Shown in pieces: positions 1-11,900 of a stretch of DNA of 64,000 nucleotides. The DNA is from Orthonyx spaldingii (lineage: Eukaryota > Chordata > Aves > Passeriformes > Orthonychidae). The notes beneath the pieces are model-generated. The model saw only the letters and a program-made list of their open reading frames with translations, was not told the DNA's origin and did not search any database. Position 1 is the stretch's first letter, and each line of letters begins with the position of its first letter. The DNA lies in assembly GCA_013397795.1 (NCBI GenBank), contig VZTJ01000294.1, positions 3,606,831 to 3,670,830 of the forward strand. Reading direction: 5' to 3'. The position numbers and the translations under genes were made by a program.

Positions 1-802
1 TTCTCACTTTGACATGTTTTATGCTTCACTGTGGTGCCAAAGAGCCTAATTCTCTTCTGAATCTGGCTGTACAACTTAAGGAGGTAAAACAAAGAATATT
101 TCAGTGGGTTTTTTTGTGTGCTGATTCTGTTTTGCTGACACACTTCTGATCATTTTCCATCTGTACATCTGAAAGGACTGAAGAGGTTTGATGTCCAAAT
201 TTTGTCCTCTATTGGCCTCCTCTCAGTGGCTTCTCCATTTAAATGGCAAAGTAAGAGGTAAACAGTAAATTTAAGAAGCAAATTTATATTTTTTTCCAAT
301 TTTCATTTTTCCCCTTTAATTCTTCTCAAAGTTGAGACATTTAGACTTTATGCATTTAGATTATCCCAATGCTTTACTTGGCCTATCCTATTGCCTGAGG
401 CTCAGGAACAGGTTTAATATTGATGCTCCACTTGAATGTATTTTCATCTGAGCACTCAGATAACAGCTTGAATGCAGTGGGATATGCAGCACGGTCTGCA
501 AGGCCCTTGCTCACCTGAGTCCAGCATGCTGACAGCCACATCAGTGTCCCCATAGGTGCTGCTCTGCCAGGCCAGGTCACATCTTGCTTTGGACAGATTT
601 CATCTGCAAATGCTCATTCATGTAAAGAAATGCATCCTTCTTGTGAGGAAAGGATTTGGCAAAGTAGATTTTGCAGCAGAAATTAGAAACGCTCTGATAA
701 TTGGACAAATGGCCCAGTCTCTCAAGTGTGCTGGTGATATCTGTGTTTAAAGCAGTTCCCTGGCCATGCACTCCCAGGGGAGGGTGCTGCTCTCAGCCCC
801 AG

Positions 803-862
803 TCCCCAGCCTGTGCTCACCCACTTGAGAGGTCCCCAGGCTGTGCTCACCCACCCGAGAGG
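803..862 (+). repeat. 30-bp tandem duplication (two copies)
   Basis: Copies at 803-832 and 833-862 differ at three positions. Shared core: ctgtgctcacccac followed by gagagg. Confidence 0.85.
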
Positions 863-1429
863 TCCATCCCTGCAGGGCCACTGCTCCTTCCTCGGGCCAG
901 CCTGGGCTCCTCGCCAGCGCTGAGCTGCCACAGCGAAGGCACTACAGCAGCTCGTACCAATTTCTGCAGCAGTACCTCAGGCTTTCACCAGGGCAATCAG
1001 CTAATTATTCACTGACTAGATTCATTACAGGGTTCTTTGGAGCACCCCCGGGTTGGGCTGTGGGAGTGCCTCTCCCTTCTCTGAGCTGGCACCGCTCTGT
1101 AGCCTAACAGAGGAACCTGGAGGCCCATTTTGGTACATTCCCACAGCTACAAATGCCGAAAAATATCCATTCTTATTCTGAAAAGTGTGACTTTTGGGTC
1201 TTATCTATAGCACAGCCAAAACCTGCTATTCCTAAGCCCCTTCTGAAGGACAAGGGTGAGGTATTCTGGTGTTGGGACACCCGTGTGGGAGGGTGCCAGT
1301 GCTCCCATGCCAGCACGCAGGTGCCTGCCCTCCCTGCTTCGGGATGTCCCCCAGAACCACAGCCACCTAGGCTGGCAAGGAAGCTCCTTTTTCAGGTGTG
1401 TAGAAGGGCTGAGATGGTACCTTTGCACG

Positions 1430-1960
1430 CAGAGCCCTGCGGGAGCACAGCGCAGCACTCACGAAGCTGCCCAAGCAGGGGCACGGTGCTCCTGCCCCGC
1501 AGCACATCCCCTGCCCGGGCTGAGCCAGCCCCTCTCCCGCACGGAGCCGCCTCCCCGAGCGCCACCCGCCTGTCACACACCGCGAGCAGCGTCCGGCGCA
1601 CGGCGCTTCTGGACAAAGCTCTCTTCTGAGCACTCTGGGACAGCGACTTCCCTGCAGAGTGACAATTACCCAGTGGGGCGGTAGGATGAGCCCAGGAAGG
1701 GAACTACAAGTCTGCAGGAGCGCTCTGTCCTTGACATTGAAATGGAAAGAGAAAGCGTGACAGCTGAGTGGGAGTGGGACATGGGGACAGGGGCTGCCTT
1801 GGGGCACAGCCACGAGCAGCAGCATCCGGAGGGGAAGGGGAGCGGGGAGGGCAGAGCCCGTGGAATCGGTCCCCAGCCTCACGTGTAGCCGGGCGTGAGC
1901 GAGTGCAAACCCGGCAGCTCTCTCTGCTTGAGTGAGACCTTGCCTTCCTCTCATGACTAA
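1430..1960. promoter_or_regulatory. CpG-rich, G-rich patch (candidate CpG island or regulatory element)
   Basis: GC-rich against an AT-rich background. I count about 16 CpG dinucleotides within roughly 135 bases (1480-1615), and more at 1855-1925. A four-run G motif lies at 1831-1851. No gene start is recognisable. It could be a promoter of an unannotated transcript, an enhancer, or just a GC-rich segment. Confidence 0.35.
1831..1851 (+). other. Putative G-quadruplex motif
   Basis: Four G-runs (GGGG, GGGG, GGGG, GGG) with loops of 2, 3 and 1 bases, fitting the G3+N1-7 rule. Lies inside the CpG-rich patch. Confidence 0.5.
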
Positions 1961-2802
1961 TTAAACGCTCCCTTTTAACCACGGCTGAGTGGTGACTGTA
2001 GCTCACAGCGGGTGCAGCGAAGCTGTTGTGGGGAGCGAGCTGCACAACCTCTCACAAACAAAGCAAGATGGCAAAAATCAATTATATGCGTAAAGCATTC
2101 TCAGGTTTCAACACCTCATTAGGTAATGATGGCACAAAGTTATCTGGTTAGTCTGTTAAAAGGTAATTGTTTAACTTATTAATGTCTGTTAACCATCCTT
2201 TTCCTTTTGCAAGGACCGTTTTCCTGACTGTGCCTTAACTCCCACATGTATGCAGAAAATCCCACATGACCCATGCTTTGATTTTGAGCATTCAAGGTTT
2301 CTGAAAGGGGTCTGAATTCCAGCAGGGGATGCTCAACACTTTTGAAAAACAAGGCTTAACCTGAAAATGGGAAATAGAAACACCGAGATACATGAGTCGC
2401 CTCTGAAAACCTCAGCTATGGTTTTGCACTGGGCTGGCATGAAGTAAGGCTACAGAAACCTTTCAAACTTCTGAGGGGGCACTTCAGGTCTCTGTGTTGC
2501 ATTTCCAAGGCTCTGGGTCTCTGTCCCTTTAAATGGATCCTCACGTTAGCGTGGAATAATCAGAATTAGTCTTTTTTATGCCAGCCCCCTGCAAGCACAA
2601 CATATGCTCCAGAGTACAAACCCATGCCTCATGCAAGAGAATCTTTATGCTCAGCTGGAGATTTTCATAATGAGGAGCTCGCAACTGGGCCCAAAGTTAC
2701 CTGAACAGAGCTTGTGATAGCTTTGAAATTAAAACAAGCCCTTGCTCATGGGAGAGAGCATCACGATTACAGACCAGCCCAAAGCAGAAAATCCATCCTA
2801 AA

Positions 2803-2837
2803 ATTAATAATAATAATAATAATAATAGTAGTAGTAG
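2803..2837 (+). repeat. Compound trinucleotide microsatellite (AAT)n(AGT)n
   Basis: About eight AAT units run directly into about four AGT units. Confidence 0.9.
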
Positions 2838-4417
2838 AGTATATTTGAAACCCTGTAGCTATAAGGTATCACACCATAGGCAATCTGTGTGAAGACACCT
2901 AAACCATGACTCAGAACTACAGGGAACACCACATGGCATTTGCAGGTCACAAAAATGTGTCACAGGGTAAGTAACACCCTCACAGCTGTTCCTAACAAAA
3001 AATGAGTGACTATTGCTAACTGAAGCAACACATGGGAAGCACAGCTTAAAAAGCACACTGAAAATGCAGCTTCTATAAGATGAGGGATAATTAACAGGAA
3101 AAAAAAAAACGTTCTGCTCTTCAGGATGAGATGTTCATACTGAGAACTTCAAGATGCTCCAGTGAGTTATAAAAACCTCAACAACCTGAACAGAGACATC
3201 AGTAATTATGATTGCACTCTTGCATTACTGAGAATTTTCTAAAAATACCTGTACATTGTCCACTCAATGAAATGCTACAAACAACCACATACATCTCACG
3301 TGGGATATGATTCCCAGCTTAAAGGACACTCATTTCTCTGACTCCCACCTTACTGTGCCTCAGAGATGCTCTTGAAGGCACGGGATGTGCCCAGGGTTGA
3401 TCCCAAACCTCTGTTGGGCACAGCTTCCCTGCGGCATCTCCTCCCACAGTGCCATGAGCCAGAACAACTTGGGTGCCAATGCTTTTGCATCTTGAGGCTA
3501 TAGTATGAAATACACACACCAGTTACTGACTAGGATGCTCTCCCAGATGAACTCTTTGCTATTCTACCTTAAAACCACTCAATACTCTCTGGGCCTGATA
3601 ATCTACATGCTCTGGCAGCTTTCCCTTAACGCTGCTGGTTTCAGTGTACTTTTACTTTTTCCCATCTCCAAATGCTCCAACACATGCCTGGGAGGTAGGA
3701 AAGTTACTTGATATTTTCCATAGCTAATATTTCACCAAGGAACCATGCTGGACTTTTCTTCAAAAGAATAATAATGTTCTCATTTCCTCCCCCAGCTGGC
3801 CAGTGAGCTGACGGCTGCCCAGAGCCGCTCTTTGCAGACTACAAACAAAAACATGCTGGAAGGGCCAATGCAGGGAGAGCTGTGGGCACCCAGGCTGGGA
3901 TCTGCATGCTCTGCCACTGGCCGTGAGCCCACCCTGGTCTGTCAGGGGCTGCCTCAGCCCCAGTGGGAGCTGGTGTGGAGGCCACAGCCAGAGGGACCAG
4001 CCTCGTTTGTAACAAACTCTGCACTTCTTGATTTAAGTCATTTTGAAACAAAAGCATCAATTTAGCATCTCCCAAAGTTTCCCCTGCTTTTCGCAACTAG
4101 AATTAGTTATTCTATTCAGTTTTAATCAGCAAATAGTTTCAGCTGTGTTTTGCAGTAAGAAGGATTCTGTGTTTGAAGTGCAGGAGAGATCAGCCCTGAA
4201 GGAGACAGTGGAGCAGAGTTGTGTGAATGGCTACCAAACTGGGTTTGTAACCAGGCAGGGGATAACGATCCTGAGGCCTTCTGACCCCAGTGTCCCAGCC
4301 TTGGCAGCTTGGACACTGCACTGCTCCAGCATGTCTGGTCTTGGGGAAGTCCCAACCCACTGTTTCCCAACCCTGTGTTCACACTTTTATTTCCTGTGAG
4401 CCTTGTTCTGCTCTGGT

Positions 4418-4488
4418 GCAGAGTGGCTGTTCCCATCACAGGCTCACCTGAGCAGGCAGAGTGGCTGTTCCCATCACAGGCTCACCTG
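4418..4488 (+). repeat. Tandem duplication, 33-bp identical copies, 38-bp period
   Basis: Identical copies at 4418-4450 and 4456-4488 (gcagagtggctgttcccatc and following bases), separated by agcag. Identity indicates a recent duplication or strong homogenisation. Confidence 0.9.
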
Positions 4489-7400
4489 GGAGCCGAAGCC
4501 AAGCGGGTGCTCTTCTGCAGGGAGCTGGCCCATGCCACCTTGGCAGCCTGAAAGCCTGGGGCCATGGAGAGAATCCAAACCAGGAGATTTTCTCTCCACT
4601 CTTGCACAGTGTGTGCTCACCAGAGTGGGACCCTGCCCTTCCTTGTCAGGATGTGTGTACTTGGGGCCACTGCAAAAGCAAAAGAATCTCAAATAATATA
4701 ACAAAGCCAAACCTGCCCACTCCATGGCTTCCAGACAGCAAAGTGATGGCAGAAGGAGCAGGAAATGAGTGTGGGGCTGAGTGGCCTGAGTCAAGTGGTT
4801 CCTGTCCAAGCAGTTCGTGTGAAAGCAGAGGGGATGCAGCGATGGTGCAGCTGAAAGTCCTTCCTGTTCATGGTAGCAGTTCTACACCGGCTTGGCTGTT
4901 CTTTGCCTTTTGGATTAGTTTTTATTTATCTCAAAGCAATTCTCTTAAATGAGAAACGCATTCTAGTTTGTTTGGTTTTTAGAATTTTCTTTCTTTTTGT
5001 ACAGCTTTGAATGCTTTCCTCCAAATCCCATTTTTTGATTCTCATTTGATATTTAACATCCTTTGATTTTAACTGCCTAGGTTCAGGGATCACTTGATGG
5101 TTTTATTCGTTATGAATGTATACCACAGATTATTTTTGTGATAATCTAAATATTGCAAGAAAAATCTTTTGCATGCATACCAAACTTGTTAAAAATTGGC
5201 AAAGACATTCAAGTTCATAGCAGATATCCTTGATAGATCATCTGTCTTGAAGATTCATCCTCCCATGTTACTTATGGCTGAAATACTGAGTAGTCAGTTA
5301 CCAGTTTAAAAAGTGTTCAAACGGATGTAAAATGTACCTGGAGCTTCTCAGCACACATGGGAAAACAGTTTTCATGCTGAGATCAAAAATGCCACATTTA
5401 AAGCCATGTATGGATGCAATTTCACTTCTTCCCAGATCCAGGCCCATGGATGGCCAGCACAGGGGTGGTGTGTCTGGAGTATGAATAATAGAAGTCATCT
5501 CTGTCCATTTCTCATTTGGCTATTATCCAAAAATAAGATTAAAAAAAAAATTATTCCTCTTCAATATTATGTTGCCAATATAACATCTCTCCAGTGAATG
5601 TTAAGATATAATTACCCTGTAAGGAATGATTCCTATTAAAACATTTAATACATCTCCCTCTAATTGAAATTTAAGCCTTCGGTTGTGGTTGAGTGTCATT
5701 AAAGATGTGATTAAACATAAAATATGTATAACACTTAACTCCTTTTGGGGTGTTGAGGTAGCTTCCACTAAGTAATAAACATGAATAATTTCTTTCGCAC
5801 TCTGTAAAGTTCTTAAAGAAGCTCAATTTGAGTCTGGCACGGGCAGATCTCCTTCCTCAGATGAAAGGGAATCTTTCAGCAGCTTCACCTACAGCACCAG
5901 GGGGATGAGCCTCCTCCAGCTGGAGGAAAAGGTGTAGGAATACACTGTGAAATAATTTACTGGAGAAAACCTCAGCTCCAAGAACAGCCATTCATGATCT
6001 TGTGGCTGACCTAGACAAAAGGAGTCTCAAATGGGAACTTCTGGTAGAAAGAAAAAAATGGTGCAGACGTCATGTAATAATCCTATGAATTTAAAAAGCA
6101 GCAATTGTATGATGAGCCTTTTCCTACAGTATCACAGGCAGGGTCGAGTGTGATTCAGTGCTACACACCTGACTTCTGCAGTTTGGGTTGCTGAATTTTA
6201 TCCTGGGAAAGGGCCAAACCCCGTCCTTGTAATAATCCTACAGCCTCACATGCCTCCTGCATTTCTTTTATTCTTTCCCCTCAAACACTGGGACCATCCA
6301 TGGTTTAGTGCTTTGTTTTCTCTCTCTGCTGCAGCCTTGGTTCAAAGATAATGTTTGTGCTAGTTGCTTTCACCCGACTAAGTTTAAAGTGTGTGAACAC
6401 AGCAGGAGGAGAAGAGCCATCTGGAGCGAGGACCCAGCTACACTCAAGCCTGAGCATCTCTAACACCAGCACGGGAATCCCAGAATACAGGCTGGTTCTC
6501 AAACCCCAGAGGAGGCTGCAGAGCTGGTTGCTTAAAATAAACCAAATCCCACAGCCCTTGGACTTACACATGAAACTCATTTTGTGTGCAAGCTATTGAG
6601 AAAACAATCCAGGGATTTCCTTACCTCTGCTTTACAGACCACAGCTTGGCTTCAGCCCAGCCTGGCACCAGCCTGCAACATTCCCTCAGTGCAAGCCATG
6701 CTTTTGCAATCTAGTTATCCCCAAAGATGGCCTACAACAGATACAGCTGCTCATTTCTTGTGAACATTAATTAGAAACAGTCTGTCTCCAAATCACCTTG
6801 ATGGCTTCTGAAGTACCCATCCATAAACACAAATCATCATAAACACAAAATGAGTCCAGTGAGACCAGCAAACCAAGGGCCAAGAGGACTCGGTGCTCAC
6901 TTACCTCTCTGTACGGCGCAGTCCTGCTGCCAGCACTGATGACATATGTATACACATATATATACAGCAGGTACAACTTCACCTACCACTATATATACAA
7001 CACAAAGCAAGTTAAAATTTGGGCCAGACATCATTCCTTTCAGTAGACTACTGGTTTTACAGAGCACGGTCTCCGAAGAGCAGAAGTGGGCTTGTTGAGG
7101 TGAGGATGAGGAGGGCTCAGCTCCTGTCCTCCTGTGTGGTTGTTGCTGCTGTGCAGTGCCCAGGTGAGCACTTGGGCTCTTCCCAAGCCCCAGGTGAGGG
7201 TCACGCTGTCACTGCACTAATGCTGGAGCAGGGCCATCCCAAACCATGGTGTGCTTGTCCCAGTCACTCCCCTCCTTTCCCTACCAGGCAAGGACACTGT
7301 GGGGGTTTCAAACCTTAGCAAAGAATTCTGGAAAACTCCTGATCTGCTGAGTGAGACAGCAGCAGGTGAAGGCTGGATGATGGCACCTCTACCTTGTACA

Positions 7401-8181
7401 CGGAGATGGGGTGAATTCAGAGCCCACGCTTGGCTCTGGCCTGCAGGGCCAGGCTACAACTCCAGCTGAGATGCACCAGTTGTGATCTTGGGGTGTTATG
7501 AGAAGAGAGACGAGGGCAGAATGAGGTAACATACTGGAAAATTCCTCCTTGTACCCCTAGGTAGAAAGACATAGTGCTGGCCTCTCCCCTGAATGAACCT
7601 GTGGAGGTCTCAGGGGAATCACCAGAGTTTCTTCAGGAAAAATGAGCTAAACAGAAAAAAACAGCTCAGCAGAATTGTGGGGACTGTGTACACAGGAAAG
7701 AAGAATTCTAACATGCATGCACTATGAGCAGGGACTGCTGAAAGCAGGGATTTTCTATGAATGCACATGAAGGAGTGTGGGAACTCCTGAGGTTAAAGGG
7801 CACTCCTAAGAACTGTCAGAATCACTCCACCTTATCCCCACATGATGCAGAAACTGAAACAAACATCTCACTAAGGGCACAAGTTTTCCCAACATGCCCT
7901 GGGCAAAATCTGGGACTATAAACTTCAAAGGAAAATCTGAGTTCTCTTGGCCTCAAGTGGGAGAACTACACCAAGCCTGTTTCCCAGGGTGACTTCAGTC
8001 TGGGACCATCGAGGGAATCCAAAGCCACGTTCTACAGATGGTCATAAGTGTCTCTATCAGGATTCACAACATGATAGACAGTCGGGATGCAGGAGACATC
8101 CTGTTCTCCACCACTCCGGAGAGTGCTGTTATAGGAATGAACCAATGCACAGACCTTCAAAGAGAAAATTTTATGGACGCT

Positions 8182-8780
8182 TTTATACACATACACAAAT
8201 ACTTTAATATAATGGTAACTGAAATGTTATCCATATTCTTAGTACTGTCATAATTAACTAAAAAGATATTTTTTTAAATTTTGTAAAAATGACATATTTT
8301 ACACATCTTCTATTTACAATTGCAATATGCTTAAATGTTATAAAACATCCACTCTGACCTTTAAAATATATGTATACTAGGACTTAGTATTAGATATATT
8401 ATAATTTATAGCAAACTTAGGGTTTGCGGTGTACCTATCTGTTCAATGAGAATTTCATAATCAGCCTGGCTTAATAAAGGCTGCTCAAAACCAAAAATTG
8501 ACAACAAAAAAAAAAATAAGAAAGAAAAAAGGGGAATGTGCAAATATTGGGGCAGACAAAAAATTAAAAAAAATTCTCAAGCTTGCATTTTTAAAAAAAC
8601 ACCGTGAAGACTTCCAATAAATTAAAATCTTAACCCTCAAATCCTTTTCCTGGTATTGTCCATGATCAACTTAATTTTCAGTACTATTAATCTAAAAGGA
8701 AAAAATACCCCAAACAACAAAGAACAAACCCCACCCCAGCCACCAGATCTTCCTGAGGCCATACGTTCCCCACGCTGCAG
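8182..8780 (-). other. DOCK10: Inferred 3' UTR of DOCK10
   Basis: About 600 bases of strongly AT-rich sequence follow the stop codon on the minus strand. No canonical AATAAA is seen on the minus strand here. The variants ATTAAA (plus-strand tttaat at 8203-8208) and TATAAA (8182-8187; also 8405-8410) are present, so a 3' end near 8165-8190 or 8385 is plausible. The extent is an inference. Confidence 0.4.
8203..8208 (-). promoter_or_regulatory. Candidate polyadenylation signal ATTAAA
   Basis: Minus-strand ATTAAA about 575 bases after the DOCK10 stop codon; a second variant (TATAAA) follows about 20 bases further on. ATTAAA is the most common variant signal in vertebrates, but the hexamer also arises easily in AT-rich DNA. 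Confidence 0.3.
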
Positions 8781-8900
8781 TCAAGCATCAGGATTTGCTG
8801 GAGTGGTTGCTGCTGGCACAGAGGAGCTGGCTCTATGGATGACTCGTGAATACGTGCGCTCCATCCCTGGATGTTTTGCTGAGTCCTCCTTGTATGCAAT
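8781..8900 (-). CDS. DOCK10: DOCK10 window exon 42 (terminal coding exon)
   Basis: 120 nt including TGA at 8783-8781. Starts phase 0 after a long T-rich tract ending ctgaaaag. Encodes IAYKEDSAKHPGMERTYSRV then IHRASSSVPAATTPANPDA. The middle (G-M/V-E/D-x-T-x-S/T-R-V-I) resembles the mammalian DOCK10 tail as I remember it, but the last ~15 residues do not. Likely the orthologous last exon, with a fast-evolving disordered end. Confidence 0.88.
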   Translation of the reverse strand: MAYKEDSAKHPGMERTYSRVIHRASSSVPAATTPANPDA

Positions 8901-11900
8901 CTTTTCAGAAAAAAGAAAAAAATCAGCAACAGTTAGAGAGGTCTGAATGGCTTTGTGTCTGAAGTGCCCATCGTCTAACCAAAGTTTTCCCATTTTTTAA
9001 GTGTTACACAATGATGCCAAGGATCTGACAGAGGAAAAGGACCTTTCCCTGGTGAATGGAAGCAGCAGGGACAGGGATGATGTCCTCTGAGTTAGGGGCA
9101 AAATGGGGCTGAGCTGGCTTCTGCTGAGCGCTATGGGATTCCCTGAACTGCACCACTCTCACAACTGAAAAGTCCCCTACGCTTTACAAACTCACAGACA
9201 CCTGCACTAGCACGTCCTGACCACGGCACAGACAGGCCCAGCTCTGCCCATGCTGTCATTTGGGGCTTGCAGCAGCCCCACAGAGCTGCACACACCCGGC
9301 AGCAGGGCTGGGACCAAGTGCCAGACTGAGCCCATGGGCAGAGCTGCAGCGGAGGAGTTGTGGCAAAAGCTTGCTCTGCCCTGTCCTATGGGTAGGCTTG
9401 AGCAAGAGGGAAGATCTTTTTTCTGAAGATCTCTTCTAGCCTTGGTAATAGCTCTTTTCCCCTTTTACTTCTATAAAAGCAGACTGAAAACCTGTCTTCT
9501 TCCATGGGCGCTTCATTGAGGCATCCACAGCAGAGACGGGCCACTGACCACACAGCACCAGCAGTGGAAGAGAAACCTCTCCCTTTCACAAAGCTCCAGG
9601 TGTAACCCAATGCCATCAACCCCCAGCTGTCCTTGGCCAGGGCTGCAGGTCAGCCACACCTCAGCTGTCACTTGGGCAGACACAACCACAGTCAGGGTTA
9701 GTGCCTGAGCCAGCACCTCGGGCAGCTCTGGGAAGGAGCTGCTCTCACACCATGGGCTGCAGGAAGAGCACTGGGACTTGGGCACTCCCTGGCAGCCAGT
9801 GTTGCTACTGCTGGAACTTGCTTCTGCATTAGGGGGTTCTTGTCGAGCTCCCTCATTGGCCTCCCCAAAGTTCACAACTAGGATCCTAAACAGGCCTCTC
9901 AAGACTGCTCATGGACAACACATCACACATATACCTTGGATCTTTCTTTTAACTCCCTGAGAAGGGAGTCATTAGAGATGAAATTAAACACCCAGCAGAA
10001 AAACCAGCAAGTGAGGGGAGTATATGACATTAAAAGAAAAAATAGATGTAAGAAAAATGAACATACCACTTTTGGCTATAGTATTGAGGGAAATGTTAGA
10101 CAGGGAAGAAGAGAAGCTGTATAAGCAAGGACCATGACAGAGCTGTCAGAAAAGAAAAACAAAACACAACAAAAAAGAGAAAAACATATGGTGATGAAAA
10201 AGTCACTGTCAGTAGGTGAGAAACAAAACTCTTTTGAATACGACAATAGGAAAGATGGCAAATCGTACTGGTGTAAAGCACACAGCACAGATGCAAGAGA
10301 GCCTCAAGCTTTCCAACTGTGAGATAAATATTTCAGCCACAGTTTATGGCATGTGATTTCTCTGAGGCAATACTCTGCTCAGAAGCAGGGAGTTCATGAG
10401 TTCACCACAAGAGGAGTAGAGTTTTCTCAAAACCCCACACTGCCTGGAAAACGGGGCTGTCACTTTTTAGGCTTCCCCAAAGGACTGCAAGTGGGAGACT
10501 GCTTTCAGGGTGGACTTTAAAATTCAGACAATTTTGGTAAAACAGATGACAATTTTGACTTTTGTTGGATGAGCTCTTCACACATTAGCGTTGTTTTATA
10601 CAAGTAATTTTGTATTATTTAGTATTCATTTACATGAAGAAAACTCAGAGATCACTGACATAAATACAGGTATGAGCATGTGACAGAAATCTCTAAATGT
10701 TTTATGAATGCTGAAGCTTATGGACTGCTCATGCCTCCTTTGAGCCAACCATCCATTTTCCATTCATGTGGGGAACAGTGGTTCACACAAGACACATGGT
10801 GCTGCCTATGAACACTGACTAGATGGCCAAAATAAATTCCTTGGGAGATGCATGAATATTGATTAACAAATAATATCCTTAACATTTATATACTTAATAT
10901 AACAGTGATAAAGAGTAGTTATGATAAAATCACTGGAATGCTTGAGGTTCACAAATCTTTATACACTTAAACAGGAGAAGAGCCCAACTCCCAGAACTGC
11001 AGCCACCCTTGAGCTGGACCCCCACCTGGCAGGCACCAGGCCTCCAAGCATTAGGAGCTTTAAACCCAGTGAAAAACACTCAACTTCACAGTAAGTACAA
11101 CAACAGACAAAAAATTCTGGTCAGTCCCTATTCTCCTCATATGTGAAGATGAATAATGCAGCATGGGGTAATGGAGTGCCAATTAGACACTTCTGTGTCT
11201 GATACCACTGGTAAAACCAAGTAACTCTATGCCAACAGTGCCTTTGGGTGCTACAGGCACCTGGAAATGCAGCACAACTGCTACAGAGGAACTGTTTATC
11301 AGATGCATTCTGAGGTAGCCTACACATAAGCATGCAATAATTAAACATGGTTTAATTAGCACTTCAGTATGCAGAATCGCTCAATATTTCATTGAAACAG
11401 AAAACATAAAAAAAAATCTGCCTGGACACAGCAGTAGAATAGTTGCAAGTGTGCACTGGTGCTCAATTCAGAATTTTGGGATGCAGTTCATATAATGTAT
11501 CCATGCATGCTCATCCTTCTGAAGCTGTTAAAGTACATGGCATCTATTCTGACAGTGTACTCAAATTAAAAAAATTTTGAAAAACGACTTTCTCTGAAAG
11601 CTGAATATAAATAGAAAGGAGAAAGATACCTCCTGTGGTTATAAGCTACAACTTAATAGCAATTTACTGTTTTAATTAAATACACCACAGCTATAGGACA
11701 AAGCAAGGAAAGCATAAAACACTAGTTTAGACTGACTATCTTTCTATGCCTCTAAACCCCAGTCAGCATTTAGCCTCACAAACATTCAGCTTTTCAATAT
11801 GTAGCAAGGCAGGCAGAAGACAGATCTTTGTTGATCAGATTAACTATATAGAATATACCTCTATTTAAAAAAAAAAAAAAAAAAAAGAGGGGAAGAAACA

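Larger units (their letters stand above)
1..8180. other. Intergenic DNA 3' of DOCK10
   Basis: No exon-like open frames with matching splice sites were recognised on either strand. Open frames are short, or occur where high GC thins out stop codons (780-2045). In other vertebrates CUL3 lies beyond the DOCK10 3' end (established synteny), but I see no cullin coding sequence here. Contents that can be named: a CpG-rich patch, two short tandem duplications, a trinucleotide repeat and short TA-rich runs near 6944-7001. Confidence 0.7.

Noticed and set aside
1367..2045. Long minus-strand open frames (up to 195 codons) in the GC-rich patch
   Set aside because: Low-complexity, Pro/Arg/Ser/Cys-rich translations overlapping in several frames; typical of stop-poor GC-rich DNA, with no recognisable domain.
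1..8180. Search for the 5' end of CUL3, the usual neighbour beyond the DOCK10 3' end
   Set aside because: No cullin-like peptide was seen on either strand; the gene probably lies further out of the window.
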